Shown here piece by piece: positions 30,320 through 40,140 of a DNA stretch of 64,000 bases. The stretch spans positions 34,105,760 to 34,169,759 of the forward strand of contig JASWHV010000010.1 of the NCBI GenBank assembly GCA_030760725.1, read 5' to 3'. The first letter of the stretch is position 1, and each line of letters starts with the position of its first letter. A program made the translations under genes and the position numbers. Below the pieces are notes generated by a model. It saw only the letters and a list, made by a program, of their open reading frames with translations, did not search any database and was not told the origin of the DNA. This stretch comes from Neostapfia colusana. Its lineage: Eukaryota > Streptophyta > Magnoliopsida > Poales > Poaceae.

Positions 30320-30649
30320 TAGGCGAAGTTAGCAAGGGTTCGGCCTTTTGCACACTCTCACGCAGGGTTCGCACCTGAGCCATTCGCACCCCAGCACTTA
30401 GGTCATCCCCAAGCTCGGAACTCCGGTTCTGAGCACCAAGCAATACAACGAGCATCTCTGCTCACCATGGACGTAGGGCTTTACGCTCCGGCGGGCTGAA
30501 CCACGTAAAAATCCCTGTGTCAAGCTTCTCCTTCCATCGTCCCTAACGCGTAAGCTCTCCGTGAGTGACTAGCCCCTCTGAAATAGAACCTCCGCGGGCT
30601 GCCCAGAGCAGGCCCGGGGGAAGTGTCGACAACACACTTCGACAGACGT

Positions 30650-31266
30650 CGATGCGTCACCAGTTCATGTCGGTAATACGTTCCTCGCAAATAAAAACCT
30701 ATACCGGACTTAGCAGGCTTCGTTAGTTCAATGGCACTAAACGTCTCTTGCACACGGATGATATACATCTACCGATTTGTGGTCACACTACCTTCAGATA
30801 AACCACCCAATCATCAGGTCCATCTGCATACCGAACCCGGTCCCAATACAGTGCATACAACCGTCCGTCATCACTCGCACGGTTGTTCTCAAGCCAAATA
30901 CGCCTTGAGCTACGTGTTCACATTACTAACAACGTGACGGGGTCTCCCAAACTTGCCCGTAGCACGCCAGAAAAGGGCGTTGCTCGAATACCCCAAACGA
31001 CATGAAGAGTCGTAGAGGATATTAAAGCGGGCCGGGTTACCTGCCACCTATGGGGCTCCACCCTTCAGCTTGTGCGCACTGGTGGACAGCGCTAACATGC
31101 ACCTCCCAAGACATATGACGTCCCGAGATGCATGATTTTCTGACATAAGCAAATAGGTTAGTATTGCCACTTTCTATACACTAATAACATCCTTATATGG
31201 GCTACTAACTCGTTCCTCACCGAGTTTTTGAAAAAGATGACCTTTTTAGTGCGTTAAACCTCAAGC
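30650..31266 (-). other. 5' leader of M, outer part
   Basis: Non-coding sequence between M's primer binding site and insertion C. It continues at 16824. No gene seen; ORFs are short. Confidence 0.65.
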
Positions 31267-31280
31267 GAGCTCTGATACCA
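31267..31280 (-). other. Primer binding site of M, initiator-Met type
   Basis: TGGTATCAGAGCTC on the minus strand, three bases after the LTR end at 31284. This is the standard site complementary to the 3' end of plant initiator methionine tRNA, used by chromoviruses and copia elements. Confidence 0.9.
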
Positions 31281-31283
31281 CGC

Positions 31284-32089
31284 TGACGCGGCCTCACGGC
31301 CTCGTCGAGCCAGGATCATGCTGAGGGGTGCTGCGTTGCACAGCACCGGATAACGCACATCAAAGATACAAAGCGGAAGCAAAGTTTTATTACATAAATG
31401 AGTGTATGAACATTTTTACAACAAAATATGTTCAGTCTACACACAGGGGCGTAGACTACGCGTCGAGTTTACGTTCAGCCCATGAACGTGTCCCCGCTAG
31501 CACACACGCACACTAACACGGCGGCATGCATGACTCCCACTCGATGGGGTTTCTCTCTTGGGGTTCCGTCTCCTCCTCGGGAGTCCCTTCCTCATAACAC
31601 CCTGCAAAAGCTTCAAACACAAGCAGTGGGCACGATGGCTCAGCATGTCTAACCCACCTCTCCTATACATGAAACTTCTACATGAGGGATTCAGGGTACA
31701 TGAGGTAAATAAGTTGCAAAGGGCTCACCTAATTATTTGAACCTTACTTCCTAGTTTTAGCAGAAGTTATGGAGAACCTCACGCTAAGGCACATGAGAGA
31801 GCCGCAATCAAATAAAAAACGCATTTCTCTCATGTACTTTTCCCAAGGTCAAAAGGAACTTTGATTAGCTCTAAACTACAGCAAGTCATTAACAATCAAG
31901 GTATAGCTTTCAATCAGAAACTTTTACATGACTCTAGCCTGTTCTTTCTACGTCACGGTACAGTGAACAAGTGGTACTCACTGAACGCGAGGGACGGCGA
32001 TTATAACCGATTTACACCAGCAGGGTTACCCGAATAACCCGTCACGTATGCCCATACTCGATGTTGCCTACAGCAACCATCACGGACGT
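31284..32089 (-). repeat. 5' LTR of M, 3' part
   Basis: On the minus strand it ends GAGGCCGCGTCA and contains the terminal hairpin (31327-31347). At 32085-32089 it is interrupted by element A. The sequence resumes at 52174, and the join matches X2 near 7545-7590 in reverse (CAGCAACCATCAC..GACGT). Confidence 0.85.
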
Positions 32090-33243
32090 TATCGAAGCGT
32101 CTGCGATCGACACTTCTCCCGGGCCTGCTCTGGGAAGCCCGCGGAGTTTCTTTTTCAGAGGGGATAGTCCTCTCGTGAGGGTCTTGCCGGATTTGGCGAA
32201 GGAAGGAGATGTTTGACACGGGGATTTATGTGGTTCGGTCCACCGGAGTGTAAAACCCTACGTCCACGGGAGTGCTCGGAGCACTGGTTTCCTTGAGTAT
32301 GTGGATGACCTACAGGTAGCTGAACTCAGCAGAGTTTGAACTCCTTGTAATGTTGCCTACCCGAGACTTTTATAGTCCAAGGCTCGGGCGGCTTACAAGG
32401 TGGGCCCCGGGGGCCCGACAGGTGGCCCCAGGGCGAATTACTACCAGCTACACAATATTAGCGCTGGCTTCAAGGTCCTCGTGCTGCCGCCCTGCCCATG
32501 CCGTAGGCCAGGCATACCATTGGTGATGGCAGGGGCGGCAGGGCATATCTTGTCCGTGTCTTGTCGCTGCCTTCAATGGTCTGCAGCTCCTGACACTGTG
32601 CGCCTGTCTTGACTGTGGCGGGTCACAGTGCCTCCTGACAGGTGTGCACCGTGCCTCTTCATCTTGGGAAGGCGCGGGTCTTGAATGCCTTGTACGGTAA
32701 AGGCATGGCGCGCCTTTACTCCTGCTTCCTACCGCGCCAGGCAGGAAGTGCTGCTCTGCTGGCCACGTGGCAAGCCCGGAGCTCATCGGGGAGGTCCGTC
32801 CCCGCTGGACACGTGGAGCCTTCGGAGCTCACCCCCGCAGAGGGGGAAGGTCCGGCTCTGCTGGCCACATGGCGGGCCCGGAGCTCACCTCTGAGGAGCG
32901 GGGAGGACCAGCCCCGCTAGACACATGCAGTCTTTGGAGCTCGCCCCTGCGGAGGCGGCGAGGTCCGGCCTCTTGGGCCACGTGGCAGGCCCGGAGCTAT
33001 CCTCTGAGGAGAGGGGAGCTCCGGCGCTACTGGACACGTGGCTCTTTCAGAGCTCGCCCCTGTGGAGGGGGTGAGGTCCGGCCTTCTAGGCCACGTGGCA
33101 GGTCCGGAGCTATCCTCTGAGGAGAGGGGAGGTCCGGCCCCGCTGGACACGTGGCGCCTTCGGAGCTCGCCCCTGTGGAGGGGCGAGGTCCTTAGGCGTT
33201 TTCACCCTGTGCGCTGGGGTACCCGGTATTAAGGGTACCAACA
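32090..33243 (-). repeat. 3' LTR of A
   Basis: 1154 bp, starting TATCGAAGCG (first G of TG changed) and ending GGTACCAACA. It holds the TATA hairpin at 32360-32388 and GC-rich repeats with CACGTGG from about 32760. Terminal mutations suggest some age. Confidence 0.85.
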
Positions 33244-34210
33244 GTGGCCCCCGGGCCCATCTCGGGGGAGGTAACGAGTCCGAGGTGGGGCCTTCTTCCC
33301 GCGCACTTTCTTGTCTTGAGCACTTCCTGTGCTGGCAGGGTCTCGACGGCTTCGGAGCTCACCTCTGAGGAGAAGGTGAGGCCTGGCATCAGATCTCAGC
33401 CCTTGTGAAAGGGGAGGTCCAGCTTCGGAGCTCGCCTCTGAGGAGAGGTAGAGGTTCGGCTTCAGTGTTCACCCCTGTGGAGGGGGTGAAGACCGGCATC
33501 AGAGGTCATCCCTGCCGAGGGGGTGAAGTCTAGCATCGGAGCTCGGCCCTATGAAAGGGGGAGGCCAGGCTTCGGAGCTCGCCTCTGAGGAGAGGGAGTG
33601 GTCCGGCATCGGAGCTCGGCCCTGCTGTGGGGGCGGAGGTCCGTAAGTCATCAGAGCTCAGGCCAGCGGAGGGCGTGAGGTCCGGAGGTCATCGGAGCTC
33701 AGGCCAGCGGAGGGCGTGAGGTCCGGCATCAGGGCTCGCCTCTGAGAAGAGGGCGAGGGCTGGCATCGGAGCTCGGCCCTGCTGTGGAGGCGGAGGTCTG
33801 GAAGTCATTGGAGATCAGGCCAGCGGAGGGCGTGAGGTCCGGAGGTTATCGGAGCTCAGGCCCACGGAGAGCGTGAGGTCCGGAGGTCATCAGAGCTCGC
33901 CTCTGAGAAGAGAGAGACAAGGTCCGGCTTCGGAGCTCACCCCTGATGAGGGGTTGAGGTCCGGTACTGCTGAGAGGTCCTCCTTTCCCTGCCTCTTAGT
34001 CTTATTTGCCTTACAGTCTCGGGCCGGTGTACGGGGCTCAGGGCATCCAGTGCACTTGGTCCCGGAGGTCCAGCTCCCGCCGTAGTCAGGGTGTAACCGC
34101 CCGGCCCCTAGTACTCAGACCGTAGCTCTGGGGAGGAAGAGTGCACATGCTTTGGGTGCAGGACCGGACAAAGCAAGGCTCCTGGACCTCCCGCTCTTGC
34201 GTAGGTATTT
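33244..34210 (-). other. 3' internal region of A with polypurine tract and short repeats
   Basis: 33244-33270 is the polypurine tract (minus strand ...GATGGGCCCGGGGGCCAC). From 33350 to 33960 about fifteen units of 30-60 bp repeat the phrases GGAGCTCGCCTCTGAGGAGAG and GGAGGTCCG. These resemble the LTR repeats but lack CACGTG. 34000-34200 matches D's 3' region at 24110-24350. No gene. Confidence 0.7.
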
Positions 34211-34530
34211 TCTTGGAGGAGAGAAGGGTCCGGCCTGCGGGGCACGTGGAGCCTCCGGACCTCTCCCCGCGGAGGGGGAGGTCCAGCTTCTGTATGCCAC
34301 GTGGCAGGCCCGGAGCTCTCCTACACGTGGCGTCTTCGGACCTCTCTCCCGCGGAGGGGGAGGTCCGGCTTCTGTATGCCACGTGGCAGGCCCGGAGCTC
34401 TCCTCTGTGGAGAGGGAGGTCCGGCCCCGCCAGACGCGTGGCGCCTTCGGAGCTCTCCCTGCGGAGAAGGGCGAGTACCTTAGGCATTTTACCCTGTGCG
34501 CGGGGGTACCCCATATCTCAGGTACCGACA
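34211..34530 (-). repeat. 3' LTR fragment of B
   Basis: It matches 43490-43842 of B's 5' LTR with one short internal loss near 34320. It ends with the terminus GGTACCGACA at 34530. The remaining 780 bp are missing. ORFs here are LTR shadows. Confidence 0.8.
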
Positions 34531-36537
34531 GTGGCCCCCGGGCCCATCTCGGGGGAGATAGCGAGCCCGAGGTGGGACCTCCGTCTCTTCCAATCCGCGC
34601 ACTTTCTCTAAGTCCCGAATTGACCGCTGCCGGAGCACGAACAGCCACGGGATCGTTGGAGCGTGCGCTCGCTTGATGGTTGCTTTTACTGCGGCGGTTC
34701 CCAAGACTGCCACTTCTGCATGTTGCGGCGCTTTCTTCGGGAACCGCCGAAGTGCCTTGCTAGCTCATCTTCTTAGGAGACTGACTCCTTGACCCCACCG
34801 CTTTAGTTAAGCGGCTTGGGCCCACCTCTCATCGGCACTCGGTTTAGGAACCGAAGCGGTCGCCGACGCGGGGTATCCGAAGAGTTCCGAATCGCTTGGG
34901 ATTGCACCCGGGAAGGTGCTAAATGAAACCTCCATGTGGGTACATTCCTCTTATAAGGCTTCCTGCCCCTGCGCTTCCCTCAGGTCCTGCAGTCTTGTCT
35001 TCTTCTATGGCTCTTAACCCGCCTTATTGGGGGAAGAATTGCTCTCAGCTCCCTCCAGCGGTTGGGTCTGCACCAAGCCTGGGACTCAGTGGGCCTGCCT
35101 GCCGTGCCCCTGAGGGTGGTGGAGTCTTCAATGGAACCGCTGAAGCATCGAAGAGAATCCCAGGCGGCAGGGTAACACCGCTGAATGCTGCGGAGAGGGC
35201 CTCAGGAGCACCCTTGACGACTCCAGCTTTTGCGCAGGTGATGAGGGTTGGGGGCTCCAGGGGCACCCTTGACGACACCGGCTTTTGCGCAGGTGATGAG
35301 GGAACTTCAGGAGAAGGAAACCGCCGATGCACCGTGGAGAATCCCAGGCGGTAGAGTCTCCAAGAAGACCGCTGAATACTGTGGAGGGGGCCTCAGGAGC
35401 TCTCGTGGTGTCACTGGTTTTTGCGCCGGTGATGAGGGAGGCGATTCCTGCGCTCTGGTCATAGAGCGAGAGAGTTCCGCCAGGGCTGAAGCCTGGCGAC
35501 GTGGCCGTTGTTGCAACTTCTGGATTCTGGCCGTGTCGGGAGACCCTTGGGGCTTGTTTCTTTCTTCTTATCGAGTCTGTAGTTCAGCTCATGGAGCCTT
35601 GCTTAATTTGACTCTCTTGGATATTTGTGTCTGTGATTCTTTTCCTCTCCTTCTTGGCTTTGCCTGACTGAGTCCTTAGTTCCGCAAGGTACTCAGAGGC
35701 CATCTCCAATCTCGGAGCTTTGCACAGACACCCTCCCCGGGCCCTAACCGTGTTAGGAGCCCCCGGAGGTCTCCGGATCTCGCCCTATGGGGAGCTCCAA
35801 ATCTGCCTGCCACGTGACGGGTCCGGAGCTCCTCCTTAAGAGGCGGGAGCTCCGGCCATGTTGGACACGTAGGGCTTTCAGAGCCCCCCTACCGAGGGGG
35901 GAGGTCCGGTTTCCGCCTGCCACGTGGCGAGCCCGGAGCCCTCCTCAAGGGAGGAGAGAGTTCCGGGCCTGCTGGACACGTGGGGCCCCCGGGTCCCGCC
36001 CCTTCTAGAGGGGCAGGTCCCGGTCATTCCAGTCCTAGGTCGGAGTAGTTGGTAGCTCCTTTCCCCCTGCTTCATGCAGTCCCTGTTGCCGCAACCTGGA
36101 GGTCCTGCACATAGGTAGAGGAAACGTAATTCTCATTGGGGGCTCCCCCTCCCTTATCTCATAGTCTTATTTGACTTACAGCCCCTAACCATATGTTTGG
36201 TGCTTGGGGACTTGTAGAGAGGGGGAGCTGAGCACATGGCAACCATGCACTGCAAGGGTGATTAAAAAACTCAATTCACAATTTAAATGAGTACAAGGAA
36301 AAAGCAAAGTAGAGCAGATTTCTTTTCGTACAACTTTCCATAGGAGGAAGGCAGGCTAATCATGGAGGCCACGACCCACCCCATTAAGAGGGGAAGCAAG
36401 ACTCTACGCGCTTGGAGTCGGAACCAGGCAAAGCTGAACGTAGTCCTGGACCGTCCCCTGGGGTTTAGCTGCTCCGAGCGCTGCTCCTGGACACTATGGA
36501 GTTTATTATGAAAAGAAAGTACTGTCCTATTTTTGCT
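34531..36537 (-). other. 3' internal region of B
   Basis: Contains the polypurine tract (34531-34557), a relic of the antisense ORF start (34952-35060, plus strand), an imperfect repeat around GTGATGAGGG and GAATCCCAGGCGG (35150-35440), LTR-like CACGTG repeats (35770-36010) and an AT-rich end next to the integrase stop. No complete gene. Confidence 0.65.
34952..35354 (+). pseudogene. Relic of the antisense ORF start in B
   Basis: On the plus strand, opposite to B, TATAAGG at 34952 precedes ATGGCTCTTAACC at 35006. This matches the position and first codons of C's antisense ORF (Met-Ala-Ser/Leu-Asn-Leu/Pro-Pro). Downstream, the PF04195-like domain is gone and repeats take over, so only the promoter and start region remain. 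Confidence 0.45.
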
Positions 36538-37875
36538 CTAGGGGTAGAACTTACGGAGGTGTTCTATGTTCCAAGGGTTCGGGAACAGGTCCCCATCCTC
36601 GGTGGAAAGGCGCACACACCCGGGGCGGCATACTTTCGCTACTCGGAAGGGGCCTTCCCAACTAGGGGAGAGTTTGTGGGCCCCTTCGCGAGAAAGTATG
36701 CGCCGCAACACCAGGTCACCTTCCTGCAGCTCCCGGGCACGCACAGACCTTTGGTGGTAGCGCCGAAGCACTTGTTTGTACCGCGCATTACGGAGTGGCG
36801 CATGTAATCGGACCTCGTCGACGAGGTCGATTTCTCCATGCCGGAGGTTGTCATGCGTGGCTTCGTCGTAAGCCCGGACACGGTGAGACTTCATGGTGAT
36901 TTCTGGGGGAAGTACAGCTTCAGCCCCGTACACCATGAAGAAGGGTGTCTCCCTGGTGGCCCGGCTCTGGGATGTCCGGTTAGCCCATAGTGTGCTCGGA
37001 AGCTCATCTACCCAATTGGCACCATGTTTCTTCAGGCTGGCGAAGGTGCGAGTCTTAAGGCCCCGGAGAATCTCCGCGTTGGCCCTCTCAACTTGCCCAT
37101 TGCTCCTCGGGTGGGTGACAGAAACATAGCATACCTGAATACCAAGGTCCTCGCAGTAGTGTTGGAATGCTGCGCTGGTGAACTGGGTCCCGTTGTCGGT
37201 GATGATCCTGTTTGGGACCCCGAACCGGCAGACAATGGACTTGATGAATTTTACTGCGGATTGTTTGTTGATGGTGACAACTGGTGTAGCTTCCGGCCAC
37301 TTGGTGAACTTGTCGATAGCGACATAGAGGTACCGGAATCCCCCGACGGTTCTGGGGAATGGTCCCAGGATGTCCAGCCCCCATACGGCAAACGGCCACG
37401 AGGGCGGGATCATCTGTACCGCCTGAGCCGGTGTATGGATCTGCTTGGCGTGGAACTGGCACGCCTTGCAGCTCTCGACCAGCTTGACGGCATCCTGGAG
37501 TGCTGTCGGCCAGTAGAAGCCATGCCGGAAGGCTTTACCGACAAGCGTGCGTGAGGAAGAATGACTTCCACATTCGCCTCCATGGATCTCAGCGAGCAAG
37601 TCGCAGCCTTCCCCCTGGGTTATGCACCGCAATAGGATGTGGTTGGCGCCACGCCGGTAGAGATCCCCCTCTACCAGCGCGTACCTCTTAGCCATACGCA
37701 CAATCCGTTCAGCGGTTGCATGTTCATCAGGGAGGATATTGTCCTTCAAGTAGTCCCGGATCTCCGTGATCCATGCATCGGGTCTGACTTGAGCTTCTGG
37801 ATCTTGAGCGCTGGGTTGCACGGAGTCCCCAGTGACGCTTACGATCCTTGGCGGCATCCATGGCTGTAGGGCCAC
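36538..37875 (-). CDS. Integrase of B
   Basis: A 445-codon open frame, part of pol. The zinc-binding His/Cys set (H98, H105, C136, C139 in this frame) precedes the catalytic core with D168 (WGLDILGPF), D227 (IITDNGTQF) and E263 (NGQVERANAEIL); D227 and E263 are 35 residues apart, the DD35E pattern. The C-terminal part carries the conserved GDLVLRRIL, LSPSWEGPFRV and IEHLRKFYP block and then stops; no chromodomain follows, as expected for Tat. It would join element DNA to target DNA in the nucleus. No disabling change is seen in this domain. It is separated from RNase H by a frame break near 37880. Confidence 0.9.
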   Translation of the reverse strand: MALQPWMPPRIVSVTGDSVQPSAQDPEAQVRPDAWITEIRDYLKDNILPDEHATAERIVRMAKRYALVEGDLYRRGANHILLRCITQGEGCDLLAEIHGGECGSHSSSRTLVGKAFRHGFYWPTALQDAVKLVESCKACQFHAKQIHTPAQAVQMIPPSWPFAVWGLDILGPFPRTVGGFRYLYVAIDKFTKWPEATPVVTINKQSAVKFIKSIVCRFGVPNRIITDNGTQFTSAAFQHYCEDLGIQVCYVSVTHPRSNGQVERANAEILRGLKTRTFASLKKHGANWVDELPSTLWANRTSQSRATRETPFFMVYGAEAVLPPEITMKSHRVRAYDEATHDNLRHGEIDLVDEVRLHAPLRNARYKQVLRRYHQRSVRARELQEGDLVLRRILSREGAHKLSPSWEGPFRVAKVCRPGCVRLSTEDGDLFPNPWNIEHLRKFYP

Positions 37876-37883
37876 CGGGACCG

Positions 37884-38651
37884 CTAGCTTGAGGTGCTGG
37901 TCAAGCCCCCTTCGCCCGGCTCGGCGGGCCGGGCTGTGGGCCGCAGCAACGTCCTCTCGAAAACTCCTTCAGGCGCAGGGGCTCCGGTGGAAGCTTTCGT
38001 TGAAAGGTTGTCGGCTGCGGCATTACCAGCGCGCGGTACGTGGTGCAGGTCCAAGGCGAGGAATTCTTTCTCCAACATCTGCACGTGAAGCAGATACGCA
38101 GCTAGCTGTGGGTCATTGCAGGAGCATTCACCCTTGACTTGCTTGATGACCAGCTGGGAGTCGCCCTGTGCCAACAACTGGCGAGCGCCTAAAGACAGGG
38201 CTGTCTGCAGGCCAAAGATGAGTGCCTCATACTCCGCCATGTTGTTGGTTGCCTTGAAATTGAGACGCACCATATACCCAAACTGTTCCCCCGATGGCAT
38301 GAGGAGCAGCACGCCGGCACCGGCCCCCTGCTTTCGCGAGGAGCCGTCGAAGAAGAGTGTCCAGTGGGGTTCGGTGAAGACCGGAGCTTTGGGCTCTGGC
38401 TCTCCGCCTTCATGGCCCCCTGGGTCAGTCTTCGTTGGTGTCCACTCCGCCACAAAGTCACCCAGTGCTTGGCTCTTAACTGCATGACGTGGGAGGAAGT
38501 CCAGCTCAAACTCCGCCAGCTCCGCCGCCCATTTAGCAACGTTGCCAGTCGCATGGGGGCTGTGAAGAATTGTCTTCAGCAGATACGAGGTGACTACCGA
38601 GACCCGGTGGGCCTGGAAGTAGTGGCGGAGCTTCCTGGAGGCCACGAGCAC
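37884..38651 (-). pseudogene. RNase H domains of B pol
   Basis: An open frame of 255 codons holds the end of the first RNase H region (FELDFLPRHAVKSQALGDF) and then a second, archaeal-type RNase H with FFDGSSRKQGAGAG, NMAEYEALIFGL, LAQGDSQLVIKQVKG and HVPRAGNAAADNLS, including the D, E, D metal-binding positions. Two RNase H domains in tandem are a known mark of the Tat clade. The frame ends at a stop near 37884 just before the integrase frame, and a break near 38700 parts it from RT, so the polyprotein is not continuous. Confidence 0.85.
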
Positions 38652-38779
38652 CGCATACAGCAGCTTGTGGACTTCTAGGTACCTTGTCTTGGCCTCATGA
38701 AGTACTTCACTGATGTAATAGACAGGCTTCTGTATGGTTCAGACCCTCTCTCTTAGGCTTAGGAGCTCCTCGTCCATTG

Positions 38780-40140
38780 GCCTCGGCCCGCTGGAGGTGG
38801 GTGGACCCACGGGGGCCTCCGGGAACTGGGACCCGGAGGCCCTCAAGCTTTCTTGATCATCCGGGAGCTCCGGAGGGTCTCGAGGGACCTCCGGGAGATC
38901 CCAATTGGACCCTGGAGATTTATCTTGGGGGTCCGGGAGGCCGTCCTAGGCCTCCGGGAGGTCGTCTTGGACCTTCAGGGGGTCCGGGAGACCGTCTTGG
39001 CCCTGCGGGCCCCCCTGGTGTCTGTCTTCTGCTACCGGAGCAGGTTGCGAGGGTGAGAGGTCTGGCCGCTCTGCGATGAGGACCATACTCACCACTCCAG
39101 TTGTCGCCGCGATGTAGAGCAGCAGGTGCTCTCCGGGCTCAGGGGCTACCATGATAGGCAGGGTTGTCAGGAGTCGCTTCAACTCCTGGAAAGCCTCTTC
39201 TGCTTCGTCAGTCTAGGCAAAGGGGCCTGACTTGCGCAGGAGCTTAAAGAAAGGGAGTGCCCGCTCTGCTAGCCTCGGTATAAACCAACTCAGCGTGGCT
39301 AGACATCCCGTGAGTTTCTGGACATCCTTGACGCGGGCAGGGGGCCGCATCAAGTCGATGGCCTTGATCTTCTCTGGGTTGGCCTCAATCCCTCGGTGCG
39401 AGACCAGGAACCCTAAGAGCTTCCCAGAGGACACGCCGAACACACATTTATCTGGGTTCAGCTTGGTGCACGTAGAGCGCAACTTGTCAAAGACTAAAGC
39501 TAGGTTATCTAGTAGGGATGAACCCTGCTTGACCTTGACAACTATGTCATCGACATACACCTCAACCAGGTCTCTTATTAACTCCCCAAAGGTTTTGTGC
39601 ATTGCCTGCACAAAGGTGGGGAGTGCATTTCTTTAGGCCGTAAGGCATAGACACATAGCAATAAAGGCCGTCTACTGTGATGAAGGAGGTGTGCTCCTCG
39701 TCCTCCCTAGACATGGGGATCTGATGGAAACCCGAGTAGGCGTCTAGGAAGCACAACACATCACAGCCTGACGTTGAGTCTACTATTTGATCTATTCTGG
39801 GGAGAGGGAATGGATCTTTAGGACATGCCTTATTGAGACTGGTGTAGTCGATGCACATCCGGAGCTTCCCGCCGGCCTTCGGGACAACGACGGGGTTCGC
39901 CAACCATCGAGGGTGGTGGACCTCCCGTATGAAGCCAGCGTCCAGCAGCTTCTTGACTTCTTCACGGATGAAGTTTTGCCGCTCGATGGACTGCTTGCGG
40001 GGCTTCTGTTGAACCGGCCGGGCGTCGGGGAAGACTTTCAAGTGGTGCTCGATCACCTCCCTGGGGATCCCCGGCATCTGTGACGGCTGCCATGCAAACA
40101 CGTCGACGTTGTGCCGGAGGAAGGTGACGAGCGCGCCTTC
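38780..40140 (-). pseudogene. Reverse transcriptase of B pol and following linker
   Basis: Directly after the TAG at 40141-40143 the same frame continues (VFAWQPSQMPGIP, VVVPKAGGKLRMCIDYTSLN, GFHQIPMSREDEEHTSF). A frameshift near 39630, after MPYGLKK, moves the reading to the frame at 39611 with the catalytic box YVDDIV. A TAG at 39213 replaces the Trp of SGPFAWTDEAEEAF as seen in D. After LLLYIAATTGVVS the frame enters a degenerate LPEVQ-type repeat linker (38830-39010). These breaks disable B as an autonomous copy. Confidence 0.85.

Larger units (their letters stand above)
16830..30644 (+). mobile_element. Element C: plus-strand Tat-type element with a foreign internal insert
   Basis: Both outer edges are LTR termini, TGTCGGTACC at 16830 and CACTTCGACA ending at 30644, with a perfect 5-bp duplication GACGT at 16825-16829 and 30645-30649. 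The 3' side is regular: an antisense ORF region, a polypurine tract and a 1337-bp LTR. The 5' LTR keeps only its first 520 bp. From there to 25777, C's own sequence is replaced by a reversed Tat copy (D). C therefore lacks its primer binding site, gag and pol, and could not move by itself. Confidence 0.85.
29308..30644 (+). repeat. 3' LTR of C, complete
   Basis: 1337 bp, from TGTCGGTACC to CACTTCGACA. U3 holds the G-box repeat array (29395-29900), then the TATA hairpin (30291-30319), and the last 24 bp form a GAAGTGT/ACACTTC hairpin. It is the only full-length LTR of this subfamily here and is followed by GACGT. Confidence 0.9.

Noticed and set aside
31267..31280. Sequence complementary to initiator methionine tRNA, possible tRNA gene
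   Set aside because: Only the 3' terminal complement is present, at the LTR edge; it is a primer binding site. No cloverleaf can be formed.
34860..35450. Plus-strand ORF of 143 codons in B's 3' region as a full gene
   Set aside because: Only its start resembles the antisense ORF; the rest is an imperfect DNA repeat that codes repetitive peptide.
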